Origin: Anaerolineae bacterium
GTDB taxonomy: Bacteria; Chloroflexota; Anaerolineae; Aggregatilineales; UBA2796
Assembly: GCA_020851855.1 (NCBI GenBank)
Contig: JADZBY010000670.1
Span: forward strand, 1-8,448
Reading direction: 5' to 3'
Length of the DNA stretch: 8,448 nt
The stretch's first letter is position 1. Every line of letters starts with the position of its first letter. The translations under genes and the position numbers were made by a program. Positions 1 through 5,310 of this stretch are shown here, piece by piece. The notes under the pieces were generated by a model. That model searched no databases. It was not told the DNA's origin and saw nothing but the letters and a program-made list of their open reading frames with translations.

Positions 1-20
1 ACGCAGGCGTCGTCCCTACG
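1..20 (-). repeat. Truncated TGTAG-type hairpin repeat at the window edge
   Basis: Read on the minus strand, this starts CGTAG and continues GGACGACGC, then CT, then GCGT, where the window ends. This matches the design at 280-304 (5-nt lead, 9-nt arm, 2-nt centre, 9-nt arm). The four visible bases of the second arm are exactly those needed to pair with the first arm. The remaining five bases lie outside the window, so membership is inferred from a partial copy. Confidence 0.5.
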
Positions 21-79
21 GCGTGTGATGCACTTCGCACGTCGGACATGGCCCAGACATGCGAAGGCAAGGCCCGGAC

Positions 80-244
80 CTCACCCCCGGCCCCTCTCCA
101 TGCCTGCCCCCCCAGACTACCCACTGAGCGCTCGCGTTCAATGGGAACCGGGCAGGCATGGAGAGGGGAGATCGCCCGCCCTGCCGCCGCGCTCTTCCCC
201 CTCGCTACGCGGTACTCCGCGTGGAGAGGGGGCCAGGGGGTGAG
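80..244. repeat. 165-bp MITE-like inverted-repeat element, copy A
   Basis: This non-coding element begins CTCACCCCCGGCCCCTCTCC and ends in the imperfect inverse of that sequence (GGAGAGGGGGCC, then AGGGGGTGAG), so it has terminal inverted repeats of about 20 bp. Inside are two hairpins. The first has perfect 19-bp arms at 91-109 and 150-168. The second has imperfect 15-bp arms around a short loop near 197-231. A gapless second copy at 6445-6609 has 19 mismatches in 164 positions by hand count. There is no credible ORF, so any mobility would need a transposase encoded elsewhere. It lies downstream of polA and may also act as a transcript end structure, but it has no T-tract. Whether it is a MITE or a REP-type element is undecided. 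Confidence 0.8.
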
Positions 245-279
245 GCCGGAAGCTCATAACAGCCTCTACGGCGTCATTC

Positions 280-304
280 TGTAGGGACAAGGCCTGCCTT
301 GTCC
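280..304 (+). repeat. TGTAG-type hairpin repeat downstream of polA
   Basis: The sequence is a TGTAG lead (280-284) followed by a perfect inverted repeat: arm GGACAAGGC (285-293), centre CT, arm GCCTTGTCC (296-304). The lead and the 9-2-9 geometry are shared with the hairpins at 8272-8296, 8345-8369 and 8409-8433 (there on the minus strand), while the stem sequence is unrelated. It sits 38 bp beyond the polA stop codon and could stop polA transcription or protect its 3' end, but no U-tract follows on the minus strand. Confidence 0.7.
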
Positions 305-342
305 GCTTCTGCCCTATCGGCGAGGCGCTTCTCTACCGTTCT

Positions 343-3186
343 CTACCGTCCCGCCAGCCACACCTCAAGCGGCTGCATCTCGGCCCAGTTCTGCCCGACG
401 TTCGCCTCGGCGCGCAGCGGCACGCGCAGCGTGAGGGCGTTCTCCATCTCTTCGCGCACACGCCGGGCCGTATCCGCGACCTCGTCATCGGGCGCTTCGA
501 GCACCAGCTCGTCGTGCACCTGAAGGATGAGCCGGGCGCGGCACTTTTCGTCGCGCAGCCGCCGCGAAAGCCGGATCATGGCGATCTTGATGATGTCCGC
601 CGCCGTGCCCTGGATCGGCATGTTGATCGCCTCACGCTCCAGCCGCGCCCGGTCGCCGCCGCCCAGCAGCGGATCGGCCAGCCGCGCGAACGACTTGCGG
701 CGGCCCATCAGCGTTTCCAGGTAGCCCTGCTCGCGGGCCAGATCGCGCGAGCGGTCCAGGTAAGCGCGCACGCCGGGCAGCCGGGCGAAATAACGCTGCA
801 CGAACGTCTCCGCCTCGGACCGGCTCAGGCCGCTCTCCCGCGCCAACCGCTGCGCGCCCATGCCATACATCAGCCCAAAGTTTACGCGCTTTGCGAAATA
901 GCGCTGCTCTTTGCTCACCTCGTTGAAGGGCACGCCGAAGACCAGCGCCGCCGTGGCCCGGTGAATGTCCTGGTCCTGCCGGAACGCCTCGATCAGCGCC
1001 TCGTCCTCGCTGTAATGGGCCAGGATGCGCAACTCCACCTGGCTGTAGTCCACGCCGAGCAGCTGGTGGCCCGGCGGCGCGATGAACGCCTTGCGCACGC
1101 GGCGGCCCTCTTCGGTCCGGATCGGGATGTTCTGCAGGTTGGGCGTATCGCTGCTGATGCGGCCCGTCACCGCGCCGGTCTGGTTGTACGAGGTGTGCAC
1201 GCGCCCTTCGGTATCGACCATACGCGGCAGTGCGTCCACGTAGGTGCTCTTGAGCTTTTCCAGCCCGCGCCAATCGAGGATCAACCCGACGGCGGGGTGC
1301 GCATCGCGCAGCATCTCCAGCGCGTCGGCGTCCACCGAATAGCCGTGCGCCGAACGCCGCAGTTTGTTCGTGGGCAGGCCGAGTTTGTCGAAGAAAATCT
1401 CGTTGAGCTGCTTCGGGCTGCCGATATTGAACGACTGCCCGACGCTCTCGTAGATGCGGTTCTTGATCTCGTCCAGCCGGGCGGCAAATTCCTGGCTCAG
1501 CGTGCGCAGGTAGGGCAGATCGAGCAGCGCGCCGGTCATGTCCAGGTCGGCGATGATCGGCACGAGCGGCATCTCGATCTCGGTGAAGAGTTCCCACAGG
1601 CCGCCCGCTTCCAGTTCGGCCCGCGTCGGCGCAACGAGCCGGTGCGTGATGGCGGCGTCGGCGGCGGCATACGGCGCGGCGCGCTCGACGGGGACCTGAT
1701 CCATGGTGATCTGCTTCTTGCCGCGCCCGATTAATTCGTCAATGCGCGCCATGTGGACGCCCAGCCGGACGCGCGCCTGATCTTTGAGGCCCTTGTGCTC
1801 CGTATCGGGCCGCGCCACCCACTCCGCGATCATCGTATCGTAGGCGATGGGCGTCACGTCCAGCCCGACGCGGCGCAGCACAATCAGGTCGTACACGGCG
1901 TTGTGCGCCACCTTCGCTTTGGCCGGATCGGTCATCGCCGGGCGGATGGCCTCGATGACCCGTTCGAGCGGCAGCTGCACCGGCGTTTCCCCGGCCAGGA
2001 GCGTGCCTGCGCCCGGCGCGACGTGCCCGACCGGGATGTAATAGCCCTTCTCGCCGTCTGTGGACAGGGAAATGCCGACCAGTATCGCGCTGATCTGGTC
2101 CTTGCTGGTCGTCTCCGTATCAAAGGCGATCATCGACGCGCTGTCCAGCTCGCGGACCATCGCGGCGAGCTTCTCGTCATCGTCCACGATGATCGTGGGC
2201 ACGACTTCCACGACCGGCGTTTCCAGTTCGTGCTCAACATCCGCGCCAAAAAGCGCCATCTGCTGCTGTTCTGCAGGCGTGGGCGCATTCGCCTGGGCCA
2301 GCGCGCGTGGACCTTTGCGCAGCCGTGGGCGCAGCGAGCGAAATTCCAGCATTTCAAAGAGCGTATCGACGCGCGCCGGGTCATAGTCGTGCGCCGCGCA
2401 TTTCTCTAGCTCGACATTGACCGGCAGATCGGTGATGATGGTGGCCAACTGGCGGCTCAGGAAGGCGTTTTCGCGCCCCTCGGCCAGCTTCTTTTGCGTC
2501 GCGCCCTTGATCTCGCCGAGGTGCTCGTAAATGCCTTCGAGCGTGCCGTATTGTTGCAGCAGCGGGACCGCCGTCTTGTCGCCGATGCCTTTCACGCCGG
2601 GGTAATTGTCGGAGCTATCGCCCACCAGGCCCTTGTAATCGATGAACTGGTCCGGGCGGATGCCGTAAGTCTGCTGGACGATCTGCGGGGTGTACACGGG
2701 CGGCTCGCTGCCGCGTATGCCGGGCAATTCGACGTGCACATCGTCGCTGACAAGCTGCAACAGGTCGCGGTCGCCGGTGACGATGTGCACGTGCACGCCC
2801 AGGTCGCCCGCCTGCCGCGCCACGCTGCCGATCACGTCGTCCGCCTCGCAGCCGGGCACTTCCAGGATCGGGATATTGAACGCCTCGATCAGCTCCCGGA
2901 TGCGCGCCATCTGCACGACCATCTCCGAGGGCATCTTCTCGCGCGTGCTCTTGTATTCGGTGTACACCGTCTCGCGCCCGCTCATGCCCTGGTCAAAGGC
3001 GACGGCCAGGTACGTGGTGGGCGGGTCGGCCTGGAGCAGGTCGAGCAGGGCGCGGGCAAAGCCATAGGTGGCGTTTGTCGGCTCGCCGGCGGTCGTGGAG
3101 AAGTGGCGCGTATCCGGCGCGAAAAACTGGCGGTAAGCCAGCCCGTGACCATCAATCAGCGTCAGGCGGGGGCGTGCATCGCTCAT
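343..3186 (-). CDS. polA: DNA polymerase I with 5' nuclease, proofreading and polymerase domains
   Basis: This 947-residue protein fills repair gaps and removes RNA primers during lagging-strand synthesis. The 5' nuclease (about residues 5-290) shows the acidic metal sites D12, E114/D116/D117, D139/D141 and D190/D193, then a helix-hairpin-helix near 195-212. After a linker rich in P, Q and E comes a DnaQ-like 3'-5' exonuclease (about 330-520) with all catalytic motifs: D356/E358, N429/D433 and Y506/D510. The family-A polymerase (about 535-947) has motif A DYSQVE (catalytic D713), motif B R762/K766/F770 with YG following, and motif C QVHDE (D892). Length is close to the E. coli enzyme (928). 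The ATG is well placed relative to D12, but no clear Shine-Dalgarno precedes it; a 12-bp dyad abuts the start instead. A weak TAAAAT -10 candidate at 3226-3231 lacks a convincing -35. The stop is TAG, inside a 10-bp tandem duplication (329-338 and 339-348). Confidence 0.98.
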   Translation of the reverse strand: MSDARPRLTLIDGHGLAYRQFFAPDTRHFSTTAGEPTNATYGFARALLDLLQADPPTTYLAVAFDQGMSGRETVYTEYKSTREKMPSEMVVQMARIRELIEAFNIPILEVPGCEADDVIGSVARQAGDLGVHVHIVTGDRDLLQLVSDDVHVELPGIRGSEPPVYTPQIVQQTYGIRPDQFIDYKGLVGDSSDNYPGVKGIGDKTAVPLLQQYGTLEGIYEHLGEIKGATQKKLAEGRENAFLSRQLATIITDLPVNVELEKCAAHDYDPARVDTLFEMLEFRSLRPRLRKGPRALAQANAPTPAEQQQMALFGADVEHELETPVVEVVPTIIVDDDEKLAAMVRELDSASMIAFDTETTSKDQISAILVGISLSTDGEKGYYIPVGHVAPGAGTLLAGETPVQLPLERVIEAIRPAMTDPAKAKVAHNAVYDLIVLRRVGLDVTPIAYDTMIAEWVARPDTEHKGLKDQARVRLGVHMARIDELIGRGKKQITMDQVPVERAAPYAAADAAITHRLVAPTRAELEAGGLWELFTEIEMPLVPIIADLDMTGALLDLPYLRTLSQEFAARLDEIKNRIYESVGQSFNIGSPKQLNEIFFDKLGLPTNKLRRSAHGYSVDADALEMLRDAHPAVGLILDWRGLEKLKSTYVDALPRMVDTEGRVHTSYNQTGAVTGRISSDTPNLQNIPIRTEEGRRVRKAFIAPPGHQLLGVDYSQVELRILAHYSEDEALIEAFRQDQDIHRATAALVFGVPFNEVSKEQRYFAKRVNFGLMYGMGAQRLARESGLSRSEAETFVQRYFARLPGVRAYLDRSRDLAREQGYLETLMGRRKSFARLADPLLGGGDRARLEREAINMPIQGTAADIIKIAMIRLSRRLRDEKCRARLILQVHDELVLEAPDDEVADTARRVREEMENALTLRVPLRAEANVGQNWAEMQPLEVWLAGR

Positions 3187-3504
3187 GGAACGTGTTCCCA
3201 GTTGGCAGAGCCGATAATCTGTTCTATTTTAGCGCAAACGGGCAAAGGGCGGGGTGAGGAGCCGGCGCACTTCCACACAGTCACGCGGATTGTGCGGCGC
3301 GCCCAGTCGCTTGTGGGTTTTTATGAAGAAAGACGGATCGCAGCGCCCGGACCTGAAGGTCCAGGCTGAACCTACGAAGCCCTGCGGGCTGTAGGCGTAG
3401 TCCAGCCTGTCAGGGCTTTGTAGACTCAGCACGGTGGCTTCAGCGCCGGGCGCAGCCGATGATCCACACCAATGTCTGAAACGCCGCCGGGCCACGCGCC
3501 GCGC
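3187..3504. other. Non-coding spacer between response regulator and polA
   Basis: This 318-bp spacer separates two leftward genes. Next to the polA start codon lies a dyad, GGAAC-GT-GTTCC (3187-3198), occupying the place where a ribosome binding site would be expected. Positions 3199-3330 show nothing recognisable beyond a possible AT-rich -10 (3226-3231, minus strand). Positions 3335-3465 hold the nested inverted-repeat element described separately. I see no supported gene here. Confidence 0.6.
3335..3465. repeat. Nested inverted-repeat element between two leftward genes
   Basis: Several inverted pairs are nested around one centre. The outer pairs are GGATC (3335-3339) with GATCC (3461-3465), and GCGCCCGG (3343-3350) with CCGGGCGC (3446-3453). 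The inner pair is CTACGAAGCCCTG (3372-3384) with CAGGGCTTTGTAG (3411-3423), which has one mismatch. A small hairpin, GGACC-TGAA-GGTCC, lies at 3350-3363. The whole can fold as one long imperfect hairpin of about 130 nt. It lies just past the response-regulator stop codon, so it may form the 3' end of that transcript or be a small repetitive element. No second copy is present in the window. Confidence 0.6.
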
Positions 3505-4386
3505 TCACTCCACCGGCAGCGACGACTCCTCGTCCGGCTCGCCGAGCAACCGTTTCTTCAACGTGGTCAGGTCTTTCGGCGCGTCCTCGGACGTGATCTG
3601 CCCCACGCTCAGGCTCAGGTGGCCGTGCGCCATCGCCTCGCGCGCTCTTTCGCGGTCGCGCAGCGGATAGAAGTATTCCATCGACTTCTGGATGCGCAGC
3701 TCGATCCGCTCTCGGATGGCAGCCAGCCGCTCCGGATCGGTGAGCACGACAAAATCGGACGCCGCGAGATGGCCCACAAAGTCCGATTCGTCGCCGCTCT
3801 CGCGAATGGCGTTGTTGATCATCAGGATCACGGCGCGCAGCACGTCGTCGGCATTGACGAAGCCGTACATCTCCCGGAATGCGCCCAGGCCCTGGATGCG
3901 CACGCTGAGCGCGGCCCACGGTTTGCCCGCCGCAAGGACCCGCTTCAGCGTCTCGTCGACGAGCGCGCCTTCCGGCGTGTTGGTCACCGGGTTGACGAGC
4001 GCCGCCTGCTCGGCCCGGCGCAGCGCATTGCGCACCCGCAGCCGCAATTCCTGGATGTCGAACGGCTTGGTGATGTAATCGACCACGCCAAGCTCCAGCC
4101 CGGCCAGCTTGTCGACGCGGTCGCGCTTCTCGGTGAGGAAAATGACCGGCAAATCCTGCGTGCGGCGGCTGGCCCGGATGCGCCGGCACACCTCGTAGCC
4201 GTCGATGTCCGGCAGGCGAATGTCGAGCATGACCAGGTCCAGCGCGTTGGCTTCCGTCAGGCGCACTGCATCTTCGCCCCAGGCCGCCGTGGTGACCTGG
4301 TAGCCCTGGACGCGGAAATATTGCTGCAACATTTCCAGCAGATCGGGATCGTCTTCGACGATCAGCAGCCGGGCCGCGTTGCTCAC
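3505..4386 (-). CDS. Response regulator: receiver domain plus degenerate GGDEF-like domain
   Basis: This is a 293-residue cytoplasmic two-component protein. Residues 7-120 form a receiver domain: acidic pocket E11/D12/D13, phosphoacceptor D55 in MLDIRLPD, conserved T85 and K107 in ITKPF. After a short helix, residues 132-265 look like a GGDEF fold: NPVTNTP at the usual DPLTGLPN position, a hydrophobic strand and FREMYGF helix, then ADDVLRAV, and a final LSLSVG strand. The signature loop reads AASDF (208-212) rather than GGDEF, with no RxxD inhibitory site before it, so cyclic-di-GMP synthesis is unlikely. It may act as a binding or dimerisation module. The start is GTG at 4386, because AAGGAG (4394-4399) is 7 nt from it; an upstream GTG (4390-4392) would leave 1 nt. 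No partner kinase is in the window. The Roadblock gene lies 228 bp upstream on the same strand. Confidence 0.88.
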   Translation of the reverse strand: MSNAARLLIVEDDPDLLEMLQQYFRVQGYQVTTAAWGEDAVRLTEANALDLVMLDIRLPDIDGYEVCRRIRASRRTQDLPVIFLTEKRDRVDKLAGLELGVVDYITKPFDIQELRLRVRNALRRAEQAALVNPVTNTPEGALVDETLKRVLAAGKPWAALSVRIQGLGAFREMYGFVNADDVLRAVILMINNAIRESGDESDFVGHLAASDFVVLTDPERLAAIRERIELRIQKSMEYFYPLRDRERAREAMAHGHLSLSVGQITSEDAPKDLTTLKKRLLGEPDEESSLPVE

Positions 4387-4393
4387 AGGCACG

Positions 4394-4399
4394 CTCCTT
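4394..4399 (-). promoter_or_regulatory. Shine-Dalgarno that decides the response-regulator start
   Basis: AAGGAG on the minus strand lies 7 nt before GTG 4386-4384 and only 1 nt before GTG 4392-4390. The downstream GTG is therefore the likely start, which shortens the longest ORF by two codons. The Roadblock gene uses the same 7-nt spacing. Confidence 0.75.
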
Positions 4400-4410
4400 C
4401 AAGTATGCGC

Positions 4411-4426
4411 CAGGGCCTCGGCCCTG
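4411..4426. promoter_or_regulatory. 16-bp inverted repeat in the response-regulator leader
   Basis: Perfect 7-bp arms, CAGGGCC and GGCCCTG, flank a 2-bp centre. The site is about 25 bp before the start codon and downstream of the candidate promoter at 4462-4490. It could be an operator for a dimeric repressor or a leader RNA hairpin. No binding protein can be named. Confidence 0.4.
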
Positions 4427-4461
4427 AGCGTGAACGCGCGCCCTCGGGGCGGCTTCCGGCG

Positions 4462-4490
4462 AGTGTAGGGAACGAGGAAGAGCCTTTCAG
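4462..4490 (-). promoter_or_regulatory. Candidate sigma70-type promoter for the response regulator
   Basis: On the minus strand, -35 CTGAAA (4485-4490), a 17-bp spacer and -10 TACACT (4462-4467). The -35 is weak (4 of 6), but the -10 and spacer agree with the stronger promoters at 5106-5134, 5238-5266 and 8225-8253. It would give a leader of about 70 nt. If real, the gene can be transcribed apart from the Roadblock gene. Confidence 0.4.
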
Positions 4491-4614
4491 GTCTCGGCAG
4501 GCCATCGCTTCAGTCATCACAGCCCGGATTGGAGAGCGTAATTGCGGAATCAGGCTGAAGAATCCGGCGCATTACGACGCGAACGTGCAGCAGCACGACG
4601 AATGACGCACAGGG

Positions 4615-4986
4615 TCAGACGAGCTTGGCCAGATCGCGCACGGCGCGGCTCATGTCCAGGAAGATCAGGCCCAGGCGCGCCTGTTCGCGGGCCAGCACCG
4701 TCAGGACGGCTTCTTCCCCGACGGCCATCAGGATCACGTAGCCGTTCTGGCCTTTGACGTAGACGGTATCCAGACTGCCGCGCCCCAGTTCGCTGGCGAT
4801 GCGCTCGCCCAACGACAGCATGGCGGCGGACATGGCCGAAACGCGGTCTTCTTCGTAGTTGGTGGGCATGACGGACGCCATGCTGAGGCCATCGACGCTC
4901 ACAATGGCCGCTGCTTCGACATCAGCCGAGCTGGCCTGCAAGTCGCGCAGACGCTCGACAAGTTGTTCGGTCCGTGACTTGGCCAA
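4615..4986 (-). CDS. Roadblock/LC7 domain protein, MglB-like
   Basis: This 123-residue protein is almost entirely one Roadblock/LC7 domain. An N-terminal helix (EQLVERLRDLQ) is followed by the strand AAAIVSVDGLSMAS (25-38), a long helix SAMSAAMLSLGERIASELG (50-68), the strand TVYVKGQNGYVILMAVG (74-90), the strand EAVLTVLA and a closing helix. Bacterial family members form homodimers, often next to small Ras-like GTPases (MglA type) for which they act as activating or scaffold partners; no such GTPase is in this window, so its partner is unknown. The start is TTG at 4986, preceded by GAGGAG (4994-4999) with 7-nt spacing. The ORF extends 43 codons further upstream, but that part (rich in R, T and P) does not look like domain sequence. 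Strong promoter at 5106-5134. Confidence 0.88.
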   Translation of the reverse strand: MAKSRTEQLVERLRDLQASSADVEAAAIVSVDGLSMASVMPTNYEEDRVSAMSAAMLSLGERIASELGRGSLDTVYVKGQNGYVILMAVGEEAVLTVLAREQARLGLIFLDMSRAVRDLAKLV

Positions 4987-4993
4987 GGCTTTT

Positions 4994-4999
4994 CTCCTC
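4994..4999 (-). promoter_or_regulatory. Shine-Dalgarno that sets a TTG start for the Roadblock gene
   Basis: GAGGAG on the minus strand lies 7 nt upstream of TTG 4986-4984. The upstream ATG at 5115 has no comparable site and overlaps the -10 to +1 region of the promoter at 5106-5134, so it would not be on the main transcript. The TTG start gives a protein matching the usual Roadblock domain length. Confidence 0.75.
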
Positions 5000-5105
5000 G
5001 TTCGGATGTGGGTAGTGCGCCAGCGCCTTTGGGCAGTGCTCGTCAAGCCGAACGGCGAATCATTGAGACACCGTAAATATGGGCGCGGAGAGTGTCCCGC
5101 GTCGT

Positions 5106-5134
5106 AATGTAGCACAGCGGGTAGGGCTTGTCAA
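5106..5134 (-). promoter_or_regulatory. Sigma70-type promoter for the Roadblock gene
   Basis: On the minus strand, -35 TTGACA (5129-5134, full consensus), a 17-bp spacer and -10 TACATT (5106-5111). The predicted transcript starts near 5099, giving a leader of about 112 nt before the TTG start. The promoter is divergent from the prfA promoter, with about 100 bp between the two -35 boxes. Confidence 0.75.
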
Positions 5135-5185
5135 GCGCCACAGCGTCGGACTATTTAAGGATATGGAGAAACGTGCAAACGCGCA

Positions 5186-5211
5186 ACTCAGGCCACTCAG
5201 GCCACTCAGGC
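5186..5211. repeat. 9-bp tandem repeat between divergent promoters
   Basis: ACTCAGGCC occurs in 2.9 consecutive perfect copies (5186-5194, 5195-5203, 5204-5211). It lies 26 bp upstream of the prfA -35 box and about 50 bp upstream of the Roadblock-gene -35 box. It may be an array of regulator half-sites or a slippage-prone microsatellite. The 9-bp period does not match the DNA helical turn, which weakens the binding-array reading. Confidence 0.7.
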
Positions 5212-5237
5212 GAACGAGCGCCGGCAGAAACGGAGCG

Positions 5238-5266
5238 CTGACAACGCCTGGCCGGTCTGCTACAAT
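5238..5266 (+). promoter_or_regulatory. Sigma70-type promoter for prfA
   Basis: -35 CTGACA (5238-5243), a 17-bp spacer and -10 TACAAT (5261-5266), each one base from consensus. Transcription should begin near 5273, giving a leader of about 38 nt that consists mostly of the hairpin at 5272-5301. Confidence 0.8.
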
Positions 5267-5271
5267 GTCCG

Positions 5272-5301
5272 CGCCGGGCCGCTCCCGATTTCCGCCCGGC
5301 G
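5272..5301 (+). promoter_or_regulatory. GC-rich leader hairpin abutting the prfA ribosome binding site
   Basis: CGCCGGGC (5272-5279) pairs perfectly with GCCCGGCG (5294-5301) around a 14-nt loop. The purine-rich ribosome binding site GAGAGGG (5301-5307) starts at the last paired base, 3 nt before the ATG. The stem would sit at the very 5' end of the mRNA. It could stabilise the message or limit initiation. The structure follows from pairing; any regulatory role is inference. Confidence 0.5.
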
Positions 5302-5310
5302 AGAGGGATT

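Noticed and set aside
16..274. Target-site duplication: CTACGGCGT at 16-24 and 266-274
   Set aside because: The 9-bp repeats lie 55 and 21 bp outside the ends of the 165-bp element, and the left one overlaps the edge hairpin, so they do not mark its insertion.
25..284. Small peptides encoded in copies A and B of the 165-bp element
   Set aside because: The frames are open in both copies only because the sequence is GC-rich. Starts and ends differ, and there is no ribosome binding site.
514..1734. Long open frame antisense to polA (and similar ones at 632-1597, 1753-2409 and 2494-3369)
   Set aside because: It lies opposite a gene with complete catalytic motifs. The translations are rich in R, H, A and Q with no domain pattern, as expected from GC-rich codon use on the other strand.
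3187..3198. LexA (SOS) box at the polA start
   Set aside because: The GAAC and GTTC halves are 2 bp apart, whereas the Gram-positive-type SOS box needs 4 bp between them.
3229..3495. 88-codon minus-strand frame between response regulator and polA
   Set aside because: It has a GTG start without a ribosome binding site and is made mostly of the nested inverted repeat, with no domain.
3472..4605. Long plus-strand open frame opposite the response regulator
   Set aside because: The minus-strand protein has full receiver motifs and a good ribosome binding site. The antisense product shows no recognisable family.
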